Positions 1 through 6,419 of a DNA stretch of 7,320 nucleotides are shown piece by piece. The stretch lies in NCBI GenBank assembly GCA_045538635.1, contig JAZSRU010000145.1:1-7320 (forward strand), written 5' to 3'. Position 1 is the first letter of the stretch, and each line of letters opens with the position of its first letter. The stretch comes from RGIG5270 sp045538635. GTDB lineage: Bacteria; Verrucomicrobiota; Lentisphaeria; Victivallales; Victivallaceae. Under the pieces are notes generated by a model, which made no database searches, was not told the DNA's origin, and saw nothing but the letters and a program-made list of their open reading frames with translations. The position numbers and the translations under genes were made by a program.

Positions 1-58
1 GAATTGTTTTTATCGGTAACAATAGCAATTCCTCTTAAAAGTTTTTGAAAGATGGGGT

Positions 59-99
59 GCGGGGAAGATAACCTTTTTTCAAAAAGGTGTCTTTCCCGC
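59..99. repeat. Long imperfect intergenic hairpin, probable dispersed repeat
   Basis: A 41-nt inverted repeat. The outer arms 59-68 and 90-99 pair over 10 positions with a single G-T wobble. A small internal loop follows (69-70 against 89). The inner arms 71-78 and 81-88 (ACCTTTTT against AAAAAGGT) complement perfectly around a tiny TC centre. It lies downstream of the oxidoreductase stop on the - strand and could block or end that transcript, but neither side carries a clean T-run. The G-rich outer arm and A/T centre resemble intergenic hairpin repeats I recall from other gut bacteria. That family resemblance is inference. The rest of 1-156 shows no coding potential. Confidence 0.55.
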
Positions 100-156
100 A
101 GAATCATTTTTGCAACAGCCCTGATTTATCTGTTTATTAAATTATTTCAACTTTTT

Positions 157-1245
157 TCAACCCAGACGCGGATCATTAAAATCAATCAACTCTCCGGTAT
201 CCTCAGAAAGTTCAGCAGCAAAGCAAAGTTTCATAGTTTCATAAGCTTCTTTTGCTGTCATTTCAGAAGGTTTACCATTGGCAATGAGGTCGATGATATG
301 AATATTCTGACCTTCGACATTATGAAAATATTCCTGATCTTCAGATTTATCAAAATTGATGACTTCGACGATTTTGCTGGTCATGGCAGTCGGGCTGTCG
401 CCGAATTCCCAACGGCGGATACGGCGGCGGAAAACGTCGGTTTCAATCGCACCTTTGGTACCGCAGATATGATACTGGAGGTAATGTCCGTCATCAACCT
501 GCTGTTCCAGCAAATCACGCAGCGGGTCATGACCGGTATGAGATTCTGCGATATACATAATGAAGTTCAATGTTGCAATCTTTCCGTTGGGATAACGGGT
601 CAGAATAGTGTGATTGTCGCGGTGGTGGAAATAGGGAACGACTTTTTCGGCTGAAAGAGAATAAACATTTTCCGGAGTTGAGCCGAAATACCAACGCTGC
701 AAATCGAGATAATGGGAAAGTTTTTCGCCGATAAGGAAACTGCCGGTACTGTTGCTGCGCCAGTTGTTTTTCTTATGGAATTCGCAGCAATAATAACGGC
801 ACTGATTATTGACCGGAGTACCGATCAGACCGGCATCGATCCACTCTTTGATCTGCTGGTACATTTTTGAATAGTGGAGTTCAAAACCGATCTGGAGAAA
901 AGCTCCGGTTTCTTTTTCAACTTCAGCCAGATGACGGGCTTCTGCGAGAGTTGTTCCCATGGGCTTTTCGCACATAACGGATTTTCCGGCACGCATTGCG
1001 AGTTCAGCGAGTTCGACATGAGTTTCATTAGTGGATGCGATTGAAACAAATTTGATGGATTCATCTTTAAGAATTGTTTCAAGATCGGCGGGGATGATGC
1101 CGAATTTTTCACATTGTGAGTTACGGCGTTCAACATCAGGTTCATAACCGTAGATTTTGCCGATGTGAGGTGATTTTCTTGCTGCTTCAGCATGGGTTCC
1201 GCCCATACCGCCGACGCCGAGAACGGCTGCGTTCATTTTTTCCAT
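157..1245 (-). CDS. Gfo/Idh/MocA family NAD(P)-dependent oxidoreductase
   Basis: 362 residues, a normal length for the family. These enzymes oxidise or reduce sugars, inositols and related polyols in the cytosol. The N-terminal Rossmann fold shows the dinucleotide loop GVGGMGGTH (residues 10-18). The conserved CEKP motif follows at 92-95, with Lys94 the expected catalytic lysine. A GEKLSHYLD segment (173-181) matches the active-site helix, with His178 as the likely catalytic histidine. The acidic position four residues before it is Glu174 rather than the more usual Asp. The C-terminal half (about 120-340) is the alpha/beta substrate domain. I chose the ATG at 1245 because AAGGAGT (1251-1257) sits 6 nt upstream. 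The frame stays open for 51 more codons, but that extension overlaps the regulator and does not resemble the family. It is the second gene of an operon with the GntR regulator (10-nt gap). The exact substrate cannot be read from sequence; sugar or polyol catabolism is inferred from the regulator next door. Confidence 0.93.
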   Translation of the reverse strand: MEKMNAAVLGVGGMGGTHAEAARKSPHIGKIYGYEPDVERRNSQCEKFGIIPADLETILKDESIKFVSIASTNETHVELAELAMRAGKSVMCEKPMGTTLAEARHLAEVEKETGAFLQIGFELHYSKMYQQIKEWIDAGLIGTPVNNQCRYYCCEFHKKNNWRSNSTGSFLIGEKLSHYLDLQRWYFGSTPENVYSLSAEKVVPYFHHRDNHTILTRYPNGKIATLNFIMYIAESHTGHDPLRDLLEQQVDDGHYLQYHICGTKGAIETDVFRRRIRRWEFGDSPTAMTSKIVEVINFDKSEDQEYFHNVEGQNIHIIDLIANGKPSEMTAKEAYETMKLCFAAELSEDTGELIDFNDPRLG

Positions 1246-1250
1246 GATTG

Positions 1251-1257
1251 ACTCCTT
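1251..1257 (-). promoter_or_regulatory. Shine-Dalgarno of the oxidoreductase, overlapping the regulator stop
   Basis: On the - strand this reads AAGGAGT, 6 nt before the ATG at 1245. The TAA of the upstream regulator (1256-1258) overlaps the start of this site. Ribosomes ending on the regulator would therefore finish on top of the next initiation site. This supports the start chosen and suggests translational coupling of the pair. Confidence 0.8.
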
Positions 1258-2314
1258 AAAGTTCTGGTTGCCATAGAATATGTTTTGAATGATTATTCTG
1301 TAAAATTTCCGAAACGAGCTGACGCATGAGCGGAATTTCGCGCACAGAAACAGATTCAAGGTGCGGCTCCATAATATCGCACCAATCGGTTTTGCCAAGT
1401 CCGATCACAAACCAGTCTTCGTTGATTTTTACATTATGATGCCGTGCATAACGGTACAGCGTATGCGCACGGGAATCACCTACTGCCATAAAGCCGCATT
1501 TTGAATTGAAATACGGCACAAGGTTATCAAAATTTTCGATATAATCCTGTCCGCTGGTACAAACATCAATTTTGCCGAGTCTGTTTATTCTGGCATATTC
1601 ACTCATTCCGGCGAGGATTTTGCTGTCATAGGTTGATTCCGGATTGCCGGCGAAACGATTTTTCTCACTGTTCAATGCTTCAAAAGTCAGCATGAAAAGC
1701 TTTTCTGCTCCCTTTTTATGAAGTTTCTCTGCTGCGGCAAATCCGACTTTATAAAAATCGGGAATTATTCTCACCGCTTCCGGAAATTCATCATCACCGC
1801 ATTCACAATGCATAAAAAAATAAACGCCTCTGCCGGACGGATTGATTTTTTTCAAAGCCGGAAACGGAAAGTGTCTGGTTCCGTCAACAATGAGCATATT
1901 GGAACTGTATTCACGCAGAATTTTCTCCATTTTTTCCGGATTTTTCTGATAAATTGCAAACAATCTGTCTGCTGAAACAGCAATATTCAGCTTGTAATTA
2001 CTCTCCTCCAGGCAATTCTGGGCAGTACGGAAACAGCGTCCGTAAAGATCTCCTTCGATCGGTGCAAGATAAGTTATCTCTTTTTTATCATCACCTCCGA
2101 TATTGGAATTGACAAATATTCCGTTGCCCTGGATTGTTTTGACATATCCCATATCGCTCAAAAGCTGTATTGCATTGGACATTGTGACATAACTCACCTC
2201 AAACCGCGCCGCAAGCTCTATAATTTTCGGCAGACGGGCATCGGGAGGCATAACGCCCCGCAATATCTCTTTTTTAAGAATTTCTGCGATTTTTTCGTAT
2301 TTTGCTTTTGCCAT
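1256..2314 (-). CDS. GntR-family transcriptional regulator with LacI-like sensor domain
   Basis: 352 residues. Residues 5-68 form a winged helix-turn-helix of the GntR type: KYEKIAEILKKEILRG, then LPKIIELAARFEVSYVTMSNAI as the recognition region (split here by description only), then a wing ending in GNGIFV (63-68). Residues 78-352 look like a periplasmic-binding-protein/LacI fold: MLIVDG (140-145), FMAVGDSRA (275-283), VIGLG (303-307), and LESVSVREIPLMRQLVSEI near the end. This AraR-like architecture is typical of sugar-responsive regulators, and the partner oxidoreductase downstream fits a sugar or polyol pathway. The C-terminus is short compared with LacI members, ending soon after HILWQPEL. 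No clear Shine-Dalgarno precedes the ATG at 2314, but a strong promoter lies 40-70 bp upstream and the helix-turn-helix needs this start. It probably regulates its own operon. The ligand is unknown. Confidence 0.88.
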   Translation of the reverse strand: MAKAKYEKIAEILKKEILRGVMPPDARLPKIIELAARFEVSYVTMSNAIQLLSDMGYVKTIQGNGIFVNSNIGGDDKKEITYLAPIEGDLYGRCFRTAQNCLEESNYKLNIAVSADRLFAIYQKNPEKMEKILREYSSNMLIVDGTRHFPFPALKKINPSGRGVYFFMHCECGDDEFPEAVRIIPDFYKVGFAAAEKLHKKGAEKLFMLTFEALNSEKNRFAGNPESTYDSKILAGMSEYARINRLGKIDVCTSGQDYIENFDNLVPYFNSKCGFMAVGDSRAHTLYRYARHHNVKINEDWFVIGLGKTDWCDIMEPHLESVSVREIPLMRQLVSEILQNNHSKHILWQPEL

Positions 2315-2344
2315 AAATTCAAAAATCCGCGATAAATATACAAC

Positions 2345-2358
2345 ATAATATATATTAT
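2345..2358. promoter_or_regulatory. 14-bp perfect palindrome over the -10, candidate operator
   Basis: ATAATATATATTAT reads the same on both strands. It covers most of the -10 hexamer and the expected transcription start of the gntR operon. The position suits an autorepressor site. The sequence is pure A/T, so chance is a real alternative, and it is not the usual GntR operator pattern. Confidence 0.35.
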
Positions 2359-2381
2359 ACCTGAATTTTTCTAAAAGTCAA
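2354..2381 (-). promoter_or_regulatory. Promoter of the gntR-oxidoreductase operon
   Basis: On the - strand TTGACT (2376-2381) and TATAAT (2354-2359) are separated by 16 bp, close to sigma-70 consensus at both hexamers. The predicted start of transcription is near 2347, giving a leader of about 33 nt before the regulator ATG at 2314. This is the best promoter match in the window. Confidence 0.7.
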
Positions 2382-2396
2382 ATTTTTTTCTGATTT

Positions 2397-2437
2397 TTTC
2401 AAAAAAAAAGACTGAAGTCGTAAAACTTCAGTCTTTT
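2397..2437 (-). terminator. Intrinsic terminator of the small basic protein gene
   Basis: Perfect 12-bp inverted repeat: AAAAGACTGAAG (2406-2417) against CTTCAGTCTTTT (2426-2437), with an 8-nt loop. Read on the - strand the hairpin is followed by a long T-run complementary to the A-run ending at 2409. It begins 17 nt after the stop codon at 2454. This insulates the downstream gntR operon from the small gene. Confidence 0.9.
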
Positions 2438-2453
2438 CCTGATAGAAACAATT

Positions 2454-2606
2454 TCAGTTGATTGCTTTGGTTTTGGGCAGGCCCAGAACTTTATCTTCAG
2501 CAATGCGGCCTTCTGCACGGAGAAGGTCAAGACGTTCAAAACGTTTCATAACGTTGCGTTTTTTACGGATTTTACCGCCGACGCGGAGACTTGCATGTTG
2601 TGACAT
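2454..2606 (-). CDS. Small basic protein, PVC-superphylum type (about 50 aa)
   Basis: A complete 50-residue frame starting MSQHASLRVGGK, running through KRNVMKRFERLDLL and ending LGLPKTKAIN. It is rich in Lys and Arg. The MSQH-SL opening, the central KRFER block and the GLPKTK tail match my memory of the short 'small basic protein' family described from Verrucomicrobia, Chlamydiae and Lentisphaerae. A ribosome-linked role has been suggested for that family, but to my knowledge its function is not established. The ATG at 2606 follows GAGGTG (2611-2616), a good Shine-Dalgarno. The gene is a single-gene unit with a strong terminator just after it. It reads divergently from the metallophosphoesterase at 2695. 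The family call is from memory of the pattern, not a search. Confidence 0.88.
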   Translation of the reverse strand: MSQHASLRVGGKIRKKRNVMKRFERLDLLRAEGRIAEDKVLGLPKTKAIN

Positions 2607-2656
2607 AATACACCTCTATATGTTATACTTTGATTTTATTTAATTTTGTCATTTAT

Positions 2657-2686
2657 ATAATATTACACTTTTTTTTGATTTTTCAA
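2657..2686 (-). promoter_or_regulatory. Candidate promoter of the small basic protein gene
   Basis: On the - strand TTGAAA (2681-2686) and TATTAT (2657-2662) are spaced 18 bp apart, placing transcription start near 2650 and a leader of about 44 nt. On the + strand a TATAAT at 2656-2661 overlaps the same spot and could serve the divergent gene at 2695, but it lacks a good -35. The region is very A/T-rich, so other pairs are possible. Confidence 0.4.
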
Positions 2687-2694
2687 GTGGAAAA

Positions 2695-4062
2695 GTGAAA
2701 AAACTTGATGTATTTTATTATATTATGAATAAAATGACAATAATTTTTACAATTTTTCTTTTTTGTCATCTGCTTCTGCCGGCAGCAGAGGTGGTCTTCT
2801 GGTGTACTGCCGACATTCACGGAGTATTGTTCTCCGGAAAAAACCGCGGCAGCATGAGCAAAATCACATCATTCCTTGAAACTCATCGTAATCAGGGAGA
2901 TATAACTATTGATGTCGGAGATTTGCTGCAAGGCTCCCCGCATGCAAACGCCACAAATGGCAAACTGATTGTTGATGCCTTCAATCAAATGAGATATGAT
3001 TTTTTCATTCCCGGCAATCACGATCTTGAATTCGGACCGGCAGTTTTACGCGAAAATCTGTCACGCATGAAAGCTGTTGTTCTATGCGCGAATTTAAAAT
3101 TCCAAAATCCCCTGCCCCGAATGAAACCCTATACTATAGTCGAACGCAGCAATATACGCATCGGAATCATCGGCACCGGCGATCGGGAAAGCCGAACCAG
3201 AATGCTGCCGTGCAATGAAATATCTTTCGCGGATGAAGAGAAATCTATCGCTCAATGTCTGCGTGATTTACGGCAGGAAAAAGTTGATATGATAGTTCTG
3301 GCGCGTCACGGCGGTATTTATTTCAGCGGCGAGTCGCTTTTCTCCATGCTCAAAAAATTTCCGGAAATCGATCTGGTTATAGGCGGTCATTCCCATCAGC
3401 AGGAAAGCGGCAGAAAGATTGCCGGAGCATATTATGTGCAGCCCGGAGCGCATTGCGAGAGCATCATCGAAGTCAAAGCTGACTTTGATAAAAATACCCG
3501 CAAACTCAAACGCATAACCTCCCGCAGTCATTTAATTGCAAATCAGCCGTCCAGCCGCACTCTGAACAGTTTTTATCCGGAATACAATTCAATCAACAAA
3601 GCAATTTACAGCAACATCAAGCACCGCATCTCACCGCCGCCGCGGAATATCCATGATGTGCAGAAATATTTGATTACCAATGCTGTACCATCACAAATAC
3701 AGGCAGATGCATATTTATTCATTATTGATGAATCCCGTCTGGAATGGAGAAACAAACTCAACGGATATCTGCTTTACAGGATGTTTCCATTTGAAAACAG
3801 TATCGTTACTCTGAATGTCAACGCCTCTGAATACAAAAAAATCGTCGCTGAATGCCGTAAATATTCTCAAAAATACAAAACTGAAATGGTATTGATCCCA
3901 TCCGGCAAAAAATATTTGAAGCTTTGCACCAGCACATTTATTCTTTCCGGAGGCGGCAGAAATTTTCCTGAAAGCCGCAAAATCACAGAAAAGAATTTAC
4001 ACTCACTCAAAGAATATCAATCCATGCGCAAAACTGTAAGCAATTTTTTGCAGCAGAACTGA
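2695..4062 (+). CDS. Exported 5'-nucleotidase/UshA-like metallophosphoesterase
   Basis: 455 residues, somewhat shorter than typical periplasmic 5'-nucleotidases (about 520-550). A signal peptide is visible at the N-terminus (hydrophobic stretch about 15-29, likely cut after PAA, residue 31). The metallophosphatase core has all metal-site motifs: ADIHG (Asp40, His42), DVGD (Asp76), GNHD (Asn108, His109), ARHGG (His205) and GGHSH (His232, His234). The C-terminal part (about 300-430) keeps FPFENSIVTL (364-373) and a FILSGGGRNFP segment (415-425). These resemble the substrate-binding half of 5'-nucleotidases. The usual N-G-G-x-R signature is absent. The enzyme should hydrolyse phosphoesters, perhaps nucleotides, in the periplasm. 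Start choice is open: GTG at 2695 gives the longest frame, while ATG at 2725 (MNKMTIIF) gives a more typical signal peptide. Neither has a strong Shine-Dalgarno. Residue numbers count from 2695. Confidence 0.88.
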   Translation: MKKLDVFYYIMNKMTIIFTIFLFCHLLLPAAEVVFWCTADIHGVLFSGKNRGSMSKITSFLETHRNQGDITIDVGDLLQGSPHANATNGKLIVDAFNQMRYDFFIPGNHDLEFGPAVLRENLSRMKAVVLCANLKFQNPLPRMKPYTIVERSNIRIGIIGTGDRESRTRMLPCNEISFADEEKSIAQCLRDLRQEKVDMIVLARHGGIYFSGESLFSMLKKFPEIDLVIGGHSHQQESGRKIAGAYYVQPGAHCESIIEVKADFDKNTRKLKRITSRSHLIANQPSSRTLNSFYPEYNSINKAIYSNIKHRISPPPRNIHDVQKYLITNAVPSQIQADAYLFIIDESRLEWRNKLNGYLLYRMFPFENSIVTLNVNASEYKKIVAECRKYSQKYKTEMVLIPSGKKYLKLCTSTFILSGGGRNFPESRKITEKNLHSLKEYQSMRKTVSNFLQQN

Positions 4063-4947
4063 TTATTCCGCAAACTTATATGTCTGTTCGCGGACATGAA
4101 AATCAACATTCGGCATCGCCGGCGCACCGCCGGTAACAAATATTTTGCCATCCTTGCCTTTGAAAAGGGCCGGAGATGTTTTCGTAACCTTATAGTATTT
4201 ATCAGCTTCTATCACCTCTCCGGTAATATCAAGCTTGCAATATTTGTAAATACGCGGCACTACATTGACCAAAACATGCAGCGCCCCCGACATATCAATC
4301 ATGAGTTCAGGCAAGCCGGATTTAGTGACCGGAGCCATACGGAATATCTGATAAACTTTGTCTTTATCCTCTAAAACACAATAAAAATATTGATTTTTGC
4401 CATCATTGAGTTTTCGGATGGAATAAGTTCTGGTCGAGTCTGTGGATACCACATTGCCATCTTTATTCAGCTTGCCGTCAGGCATCCCGACTGTACGGGA
4501 CCAGACGGTAACGCCGGAAGATATTTCGACACGCACATCATTGCTTTTGTATTGCTCTTTAAACATCGGATGACTTATGTATGCATGAATGCGGTAGATC
4601 CCCCGCCTCGGCAATTTATAATAATTTGAAAATTTGATAATAATATCACCAAGCTGACCGGGATTGATAACCTTACCCTTGGTCATAGTGATCGGCTTGG
4701 CATCGGATTCGGGGACCAATCTGCCGTTAAGATCGGTTATTTCAAAATACAGCTTGGCGCGGAGCTTGGCATTCTGGCCGAACACCACCGGTCTGCCGCT
4801 GTCATTGCGGATACGCAAATGCATATAAACCGGCTCGTACTGCATATATGTTGACTGATTCGGAGTCAATCGCATTGCCAGATTGGCAAGGAGAGGACTG
4901 ACCGTCATACAGCAAATCACCAAAAACAATACCTTCAAACTGCGCAT
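4063..4947 (-). CDS. Secreted beta-rich protein of unknown function
   Basis: 294 residues; I do not recognise a named family. A classical signal peptide occupies residues 1-21 (hydrophobic LFLVICC, cleavage near SPLLA). Residues about 24-143 have alternating beta-strand character with phrases typical of an immunoglobulin-like sandwich: EPVYMHLRIRNDSGRPV, LYFEITDLNGRLVP, and GIYRIHAYISHP. The remaining 150 residues are also beta-rich and carry no catalytic signature. Export to the periplasm or cell surface is expected. The ATG at 4947 is supported by a doubled Shine-Dalgarno (GGAGGGAGG, 4952-4960) only 4 nt away. It lies 24 bp downstream of the phosphoesterase gene, so the two are probably cotranscribed. 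Its stop codon touches the stop of the convergent + strand gene with no intervening base and no visible terminator. Confidence 0.82.
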   Translation of the reverse strand: MRSLKVLFLVICCMTVSPLLANLAMRLTPNQSTYMQYEPVYMHLRIRNDSGRPVVFGQNAKLRAKLYFEITDLNGRLVPESDAKPITMTKGKVINPGQLGDIIIKFSNYYKLPRRGIYRIHAYISHPMFKEQYKSNDVRVEISSGVTVWSRTVGMPDGKLNKDGNVVSTDSTRTYSIRKLNDGKNQYFYCVLEDKDKVYQIFRMAPVTKSGLPELMIDMSGALHVLVNVVPRIYKYCKLDITGEVIEADKYYKVTKTSPALFKGKDGKIFVTGGAPAMPNVDFHVREQTYKFAE

Positions 4948-4971
4948 AAAACCTCCCTCCGGGGTATATTA

Positions 4972-5775
4972 TTAATTTCCGATATAAAGGCGCTCTGCCA
5001 GACGGCGCGGCAGTCCGGCATCAATAATTTTTTCCTGTGCGGCAGCAATATCATACGGCAGACAATAGCGGGTAATGCGTCCGGCTTCTGTATCAAAAAC
5101 AGCAAATGAACTGCGGGGGTCATGATTTCTGGGCTGCCCTATACTGCCGACATTAAAAAGATACTTACGGTCAGGTTTGAGTTCCACAGTCACAGACGCC
5201 TCTGCTGAATAATCTGTATTTTCCGGCAGGCTGATAGCGCGCCACTCATGAATTTCCTCGATATTTTTTCCACCGAATATAACATTTTTCTTTTCAAAAG
5301 CGATAGGATAATGTGAATGACCGCAGAACCCAACCTGCGTATATTGGTAATTGAAATTATCCAGTGCATGATGAGTATCAAAAATATATCCCCATTTGCC
5401 GGGACTGTCCAAAGTGGCATGAACAAGAGTCATTGAGTGTTGAGGCAGATTGACACGGTACGGAGCAGACATGAGATACTCTTTATCTTCATCTGAAAGC
5501 TGTTCAGCGGTCCAGAGAACTGCCTTTTTGGCATTGTCATTAAAACCTTCGATCCCGGTTTCAACATTGCCGGCATATTCATCATGATTACCTCTGACTC
5601 TGCCGAGCACATTGAGTTCCCTTATTCTCTGAATGCATAACGCCGGATCAGCATTGTATCCAACGATATCTCCGAGAACAGCGAAGTTGTCGATTTCGAG
5701 TTCTCTGCATTTTGCCAATACTGTATCGAGGGCCTCAATATTGGAGTGAATATCACTCATAATCGCAATTTTCAT
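4972..5775 (-). CDS. Cytosolic YfcE/MJ0936-like calcineurin-type phosphoesterase
   Basis: 267 residues, normal for this family of small metal-dependent phosphodiesterases. Metal-site motifs appear in order: SDIHSN (Asp8, His10), GDIVGY (Asp36), RGNHDEY (Asn63, His64), VHATL (His119) and CGHSHYP (His153, His155), followed by the family signature NVGSIGQPR (208-216). The C-terminal helix LPRRLAERL is also typical. No signal peptide is present, so it should act in the cytoplasm. The natural substrate of such enzymes is often unknown; nucleotide or cyclic phosphodiesters are candidates. The ATG at 5775 has AGGA (5784-5787) 8 nt upstream and gives the exact family N-terminus. It starts about 45 nt after the end of rnpB on the same strand and leads into the secreted protein gene. 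No convincing separate promoter is visible in that gap, so it may depend on readthrough. Confidence 0.92.
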   Translation of the reverse strand: MKIAIMSDIHSNIEALDTVLAKCRELEIDNFAVLGDIVGYNADPALCIQRIRELNVLGRVRGNHDEYAGNVETGIEGFNDNAKKAVLWTAEQLSDEDKEYLMSAPYRVNLPQHSMTLVHATLDSPGKWGYIFDTHHALDNFNYQYTQVGFCGHSHYPIAFEKKNVIFGGKNIEEIHEWRAISLPENTDYSAEASVTVELKPDRKYLFNVGSIGQPRNHDPRSSFAVFDTEAGRITRYCLPYDIAAAQEKIIDAGLPRRLAERLYIGN

Positions 5776-5820
5776 TTCACATTTCCTGCCTGTATAACTG
5801 TCTTTTTCTGCTCATTTCAA

Positions 5821-6175
5821 AAAAGATATGGACAGCTGTAAGCCGGATTCTGTATCCGTAAAAACGGACGGCAATCATCTGTCTGTGCGACCAGAACCCG
5901 AAGCTCAAACGTTACGAGCAGCAACTCGCTTCCTATTTGGTCTTGCTGCGAAAGGGGTTTGCCATGCGGCGCCGTTTTCACGGACAGCCCGGTGAGCTTT
6001 TACCTCACCCTTTCACCCTTACCGGATAAATCCGGCGGTTTGCTTTCTGTTGCACTTTCCTTCCGGCGGCATATGGTCCGCCGTATCCTTCCGTTAAGAG
6101 GGACTTTCTGCTCTGTGCAGTCCGGACTTTCCTCACCGTTCAAAAAACGGAGCGATTGCCCACTGTTCATATCCA
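5821..6175 (-). ncRNA. rnpB: RNase P RNA, bacterial class A
   Basis: Catalytic RNA that trims the 5' leader from tRNA precursors. On the - strand the two universally conserved P4 blocks are present: GAGGAAAGTCCGGAC (6120-6134) near the 5' end and ACAGAATCCGGCTTA (5839-5853) near the 3' end. Between them lie GAAAGTGCAACAGAAAG (6043-6059) and a GGGTGAAAGGGTG-type segment (about 5991-6020). P1 pairs 6162-6173 with 5825-5836, with one A-C mismatch. P2 pairs GGCAATC with GATTGCC. P3 is the CCGTT/AACGG hairpin. GACCA and TGGTC enclose an internal loop whose GGGTTC (5894-5899) is the likely tRNA-CCA binding GGU, arguing for class A. After P1 a T6 run (complement of 5819-5824) follows and probably ends the transcript. 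Exact ends are estimated from P1. The + strand frame across this region is not a gene. Confidence 0.97.
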
Positions 6176-6183
6176 ACAGTAAT

Positions 6184-6189
6184 ATAATA
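6184..6189 (-). promoter_or_regulatory. Candidate -10 of rnpB
   Basis: TATTAT on the - strand lies about 9 bp before the predicted 5' end of RNase P RNA, the right distance for a -10 hexamer. The -35 region (about 6207-6213) falls inside the end of the upstream 72-residue gene and is poor. The site would give rnpB a start independent of the mraZ transcript. Confidence 0.45.
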
Positions 6190-6200
6190 CATAAAAGCAG

Positions 6201-6419
6201 TTATTCAACTGAAAATTCCAATAAAATCTGCGGATTTTTTTGTTTAATGCCGGAAATATCCAGATTGAGATATGTTTCGACGGCATCTTCGAGTTTTTTC
6301 AACTCTTTTTCAGACGGGAGCGGTTCTGCCGGTTCAGAGATGGGCATTGATCCCAAAAGCAAAACAAGTCCGGCGGAGAACAACAGAACAAATGATAATT
6401 TTATGAATTTTGAATTCAT
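6201..6419 (-). CDS. Small single-pass membrane protein coupled to mraZ
   Basis: 72 residues, family not recognised. Residues 5-24 are a strongly hydrophobic segment (FIKLSFVLLFSAGLVLLLGS) after a short basic N-terminus, so it is a membrane anchor or uncleaved signal. There is no lipobox cysteine. A Pro/Glu-rich linker follows (28-37), then a charged helix (about 37-52) and a short tail. The predicted topology has about 48 residues outside the membrane. Its ATG overlaps the mraZ stop as ATGA (4-nt overlap), with AGGGG about 9 nt upstream inside mraZ, so it is translated as part of the mraZ unit. Position after mraZ and membrane topology loosely recall FtsL, but it is shorter and shows no clear sequence similarity. 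No terminator separates it from rnpB 26 nt downstream. Confidence 0.72.
   Translation of the reverse strand: MNSKFIKLSFVLLFSAGLVLLLGSMPISEPAEPLPSEKELKKLEDAVETYLNLDISGIKQKNPQILLEFSVE

Noticed and set aside
1..31. GAATTG and CAATTC inverted pair at the left edge
   Set aside because: Six base pairs with a 19-nt loop and no context; not distinguishable from chance.
52..654. Open + strand frame of 200 codons
   Set aside because: It lies antisense to the oxidoreductase, which has full family motifs. It starts inside the hairpin repeat and has no recognisable domain.
1246..1398. 51-codon upstream extension of the oxidoreductase
   Set aside because: It overlaps the regulator's coding region, shows no family similarity, and the ATG at 1245 has a proper Shine-Dalgarno.
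2458..2643. + strand frame of 61 codons rich in Arg and Ser
   Set aside because: It is the antisense shadow of the small basic protein gene and its leader.
5791..5820. Possible promoter TTGAAA-18-TATACA before the phosphoesterase
   Set aside because: The predicted transcription start would fall on the Shine-Dalgarno, leaving almost no leader, and the -10 is weak.
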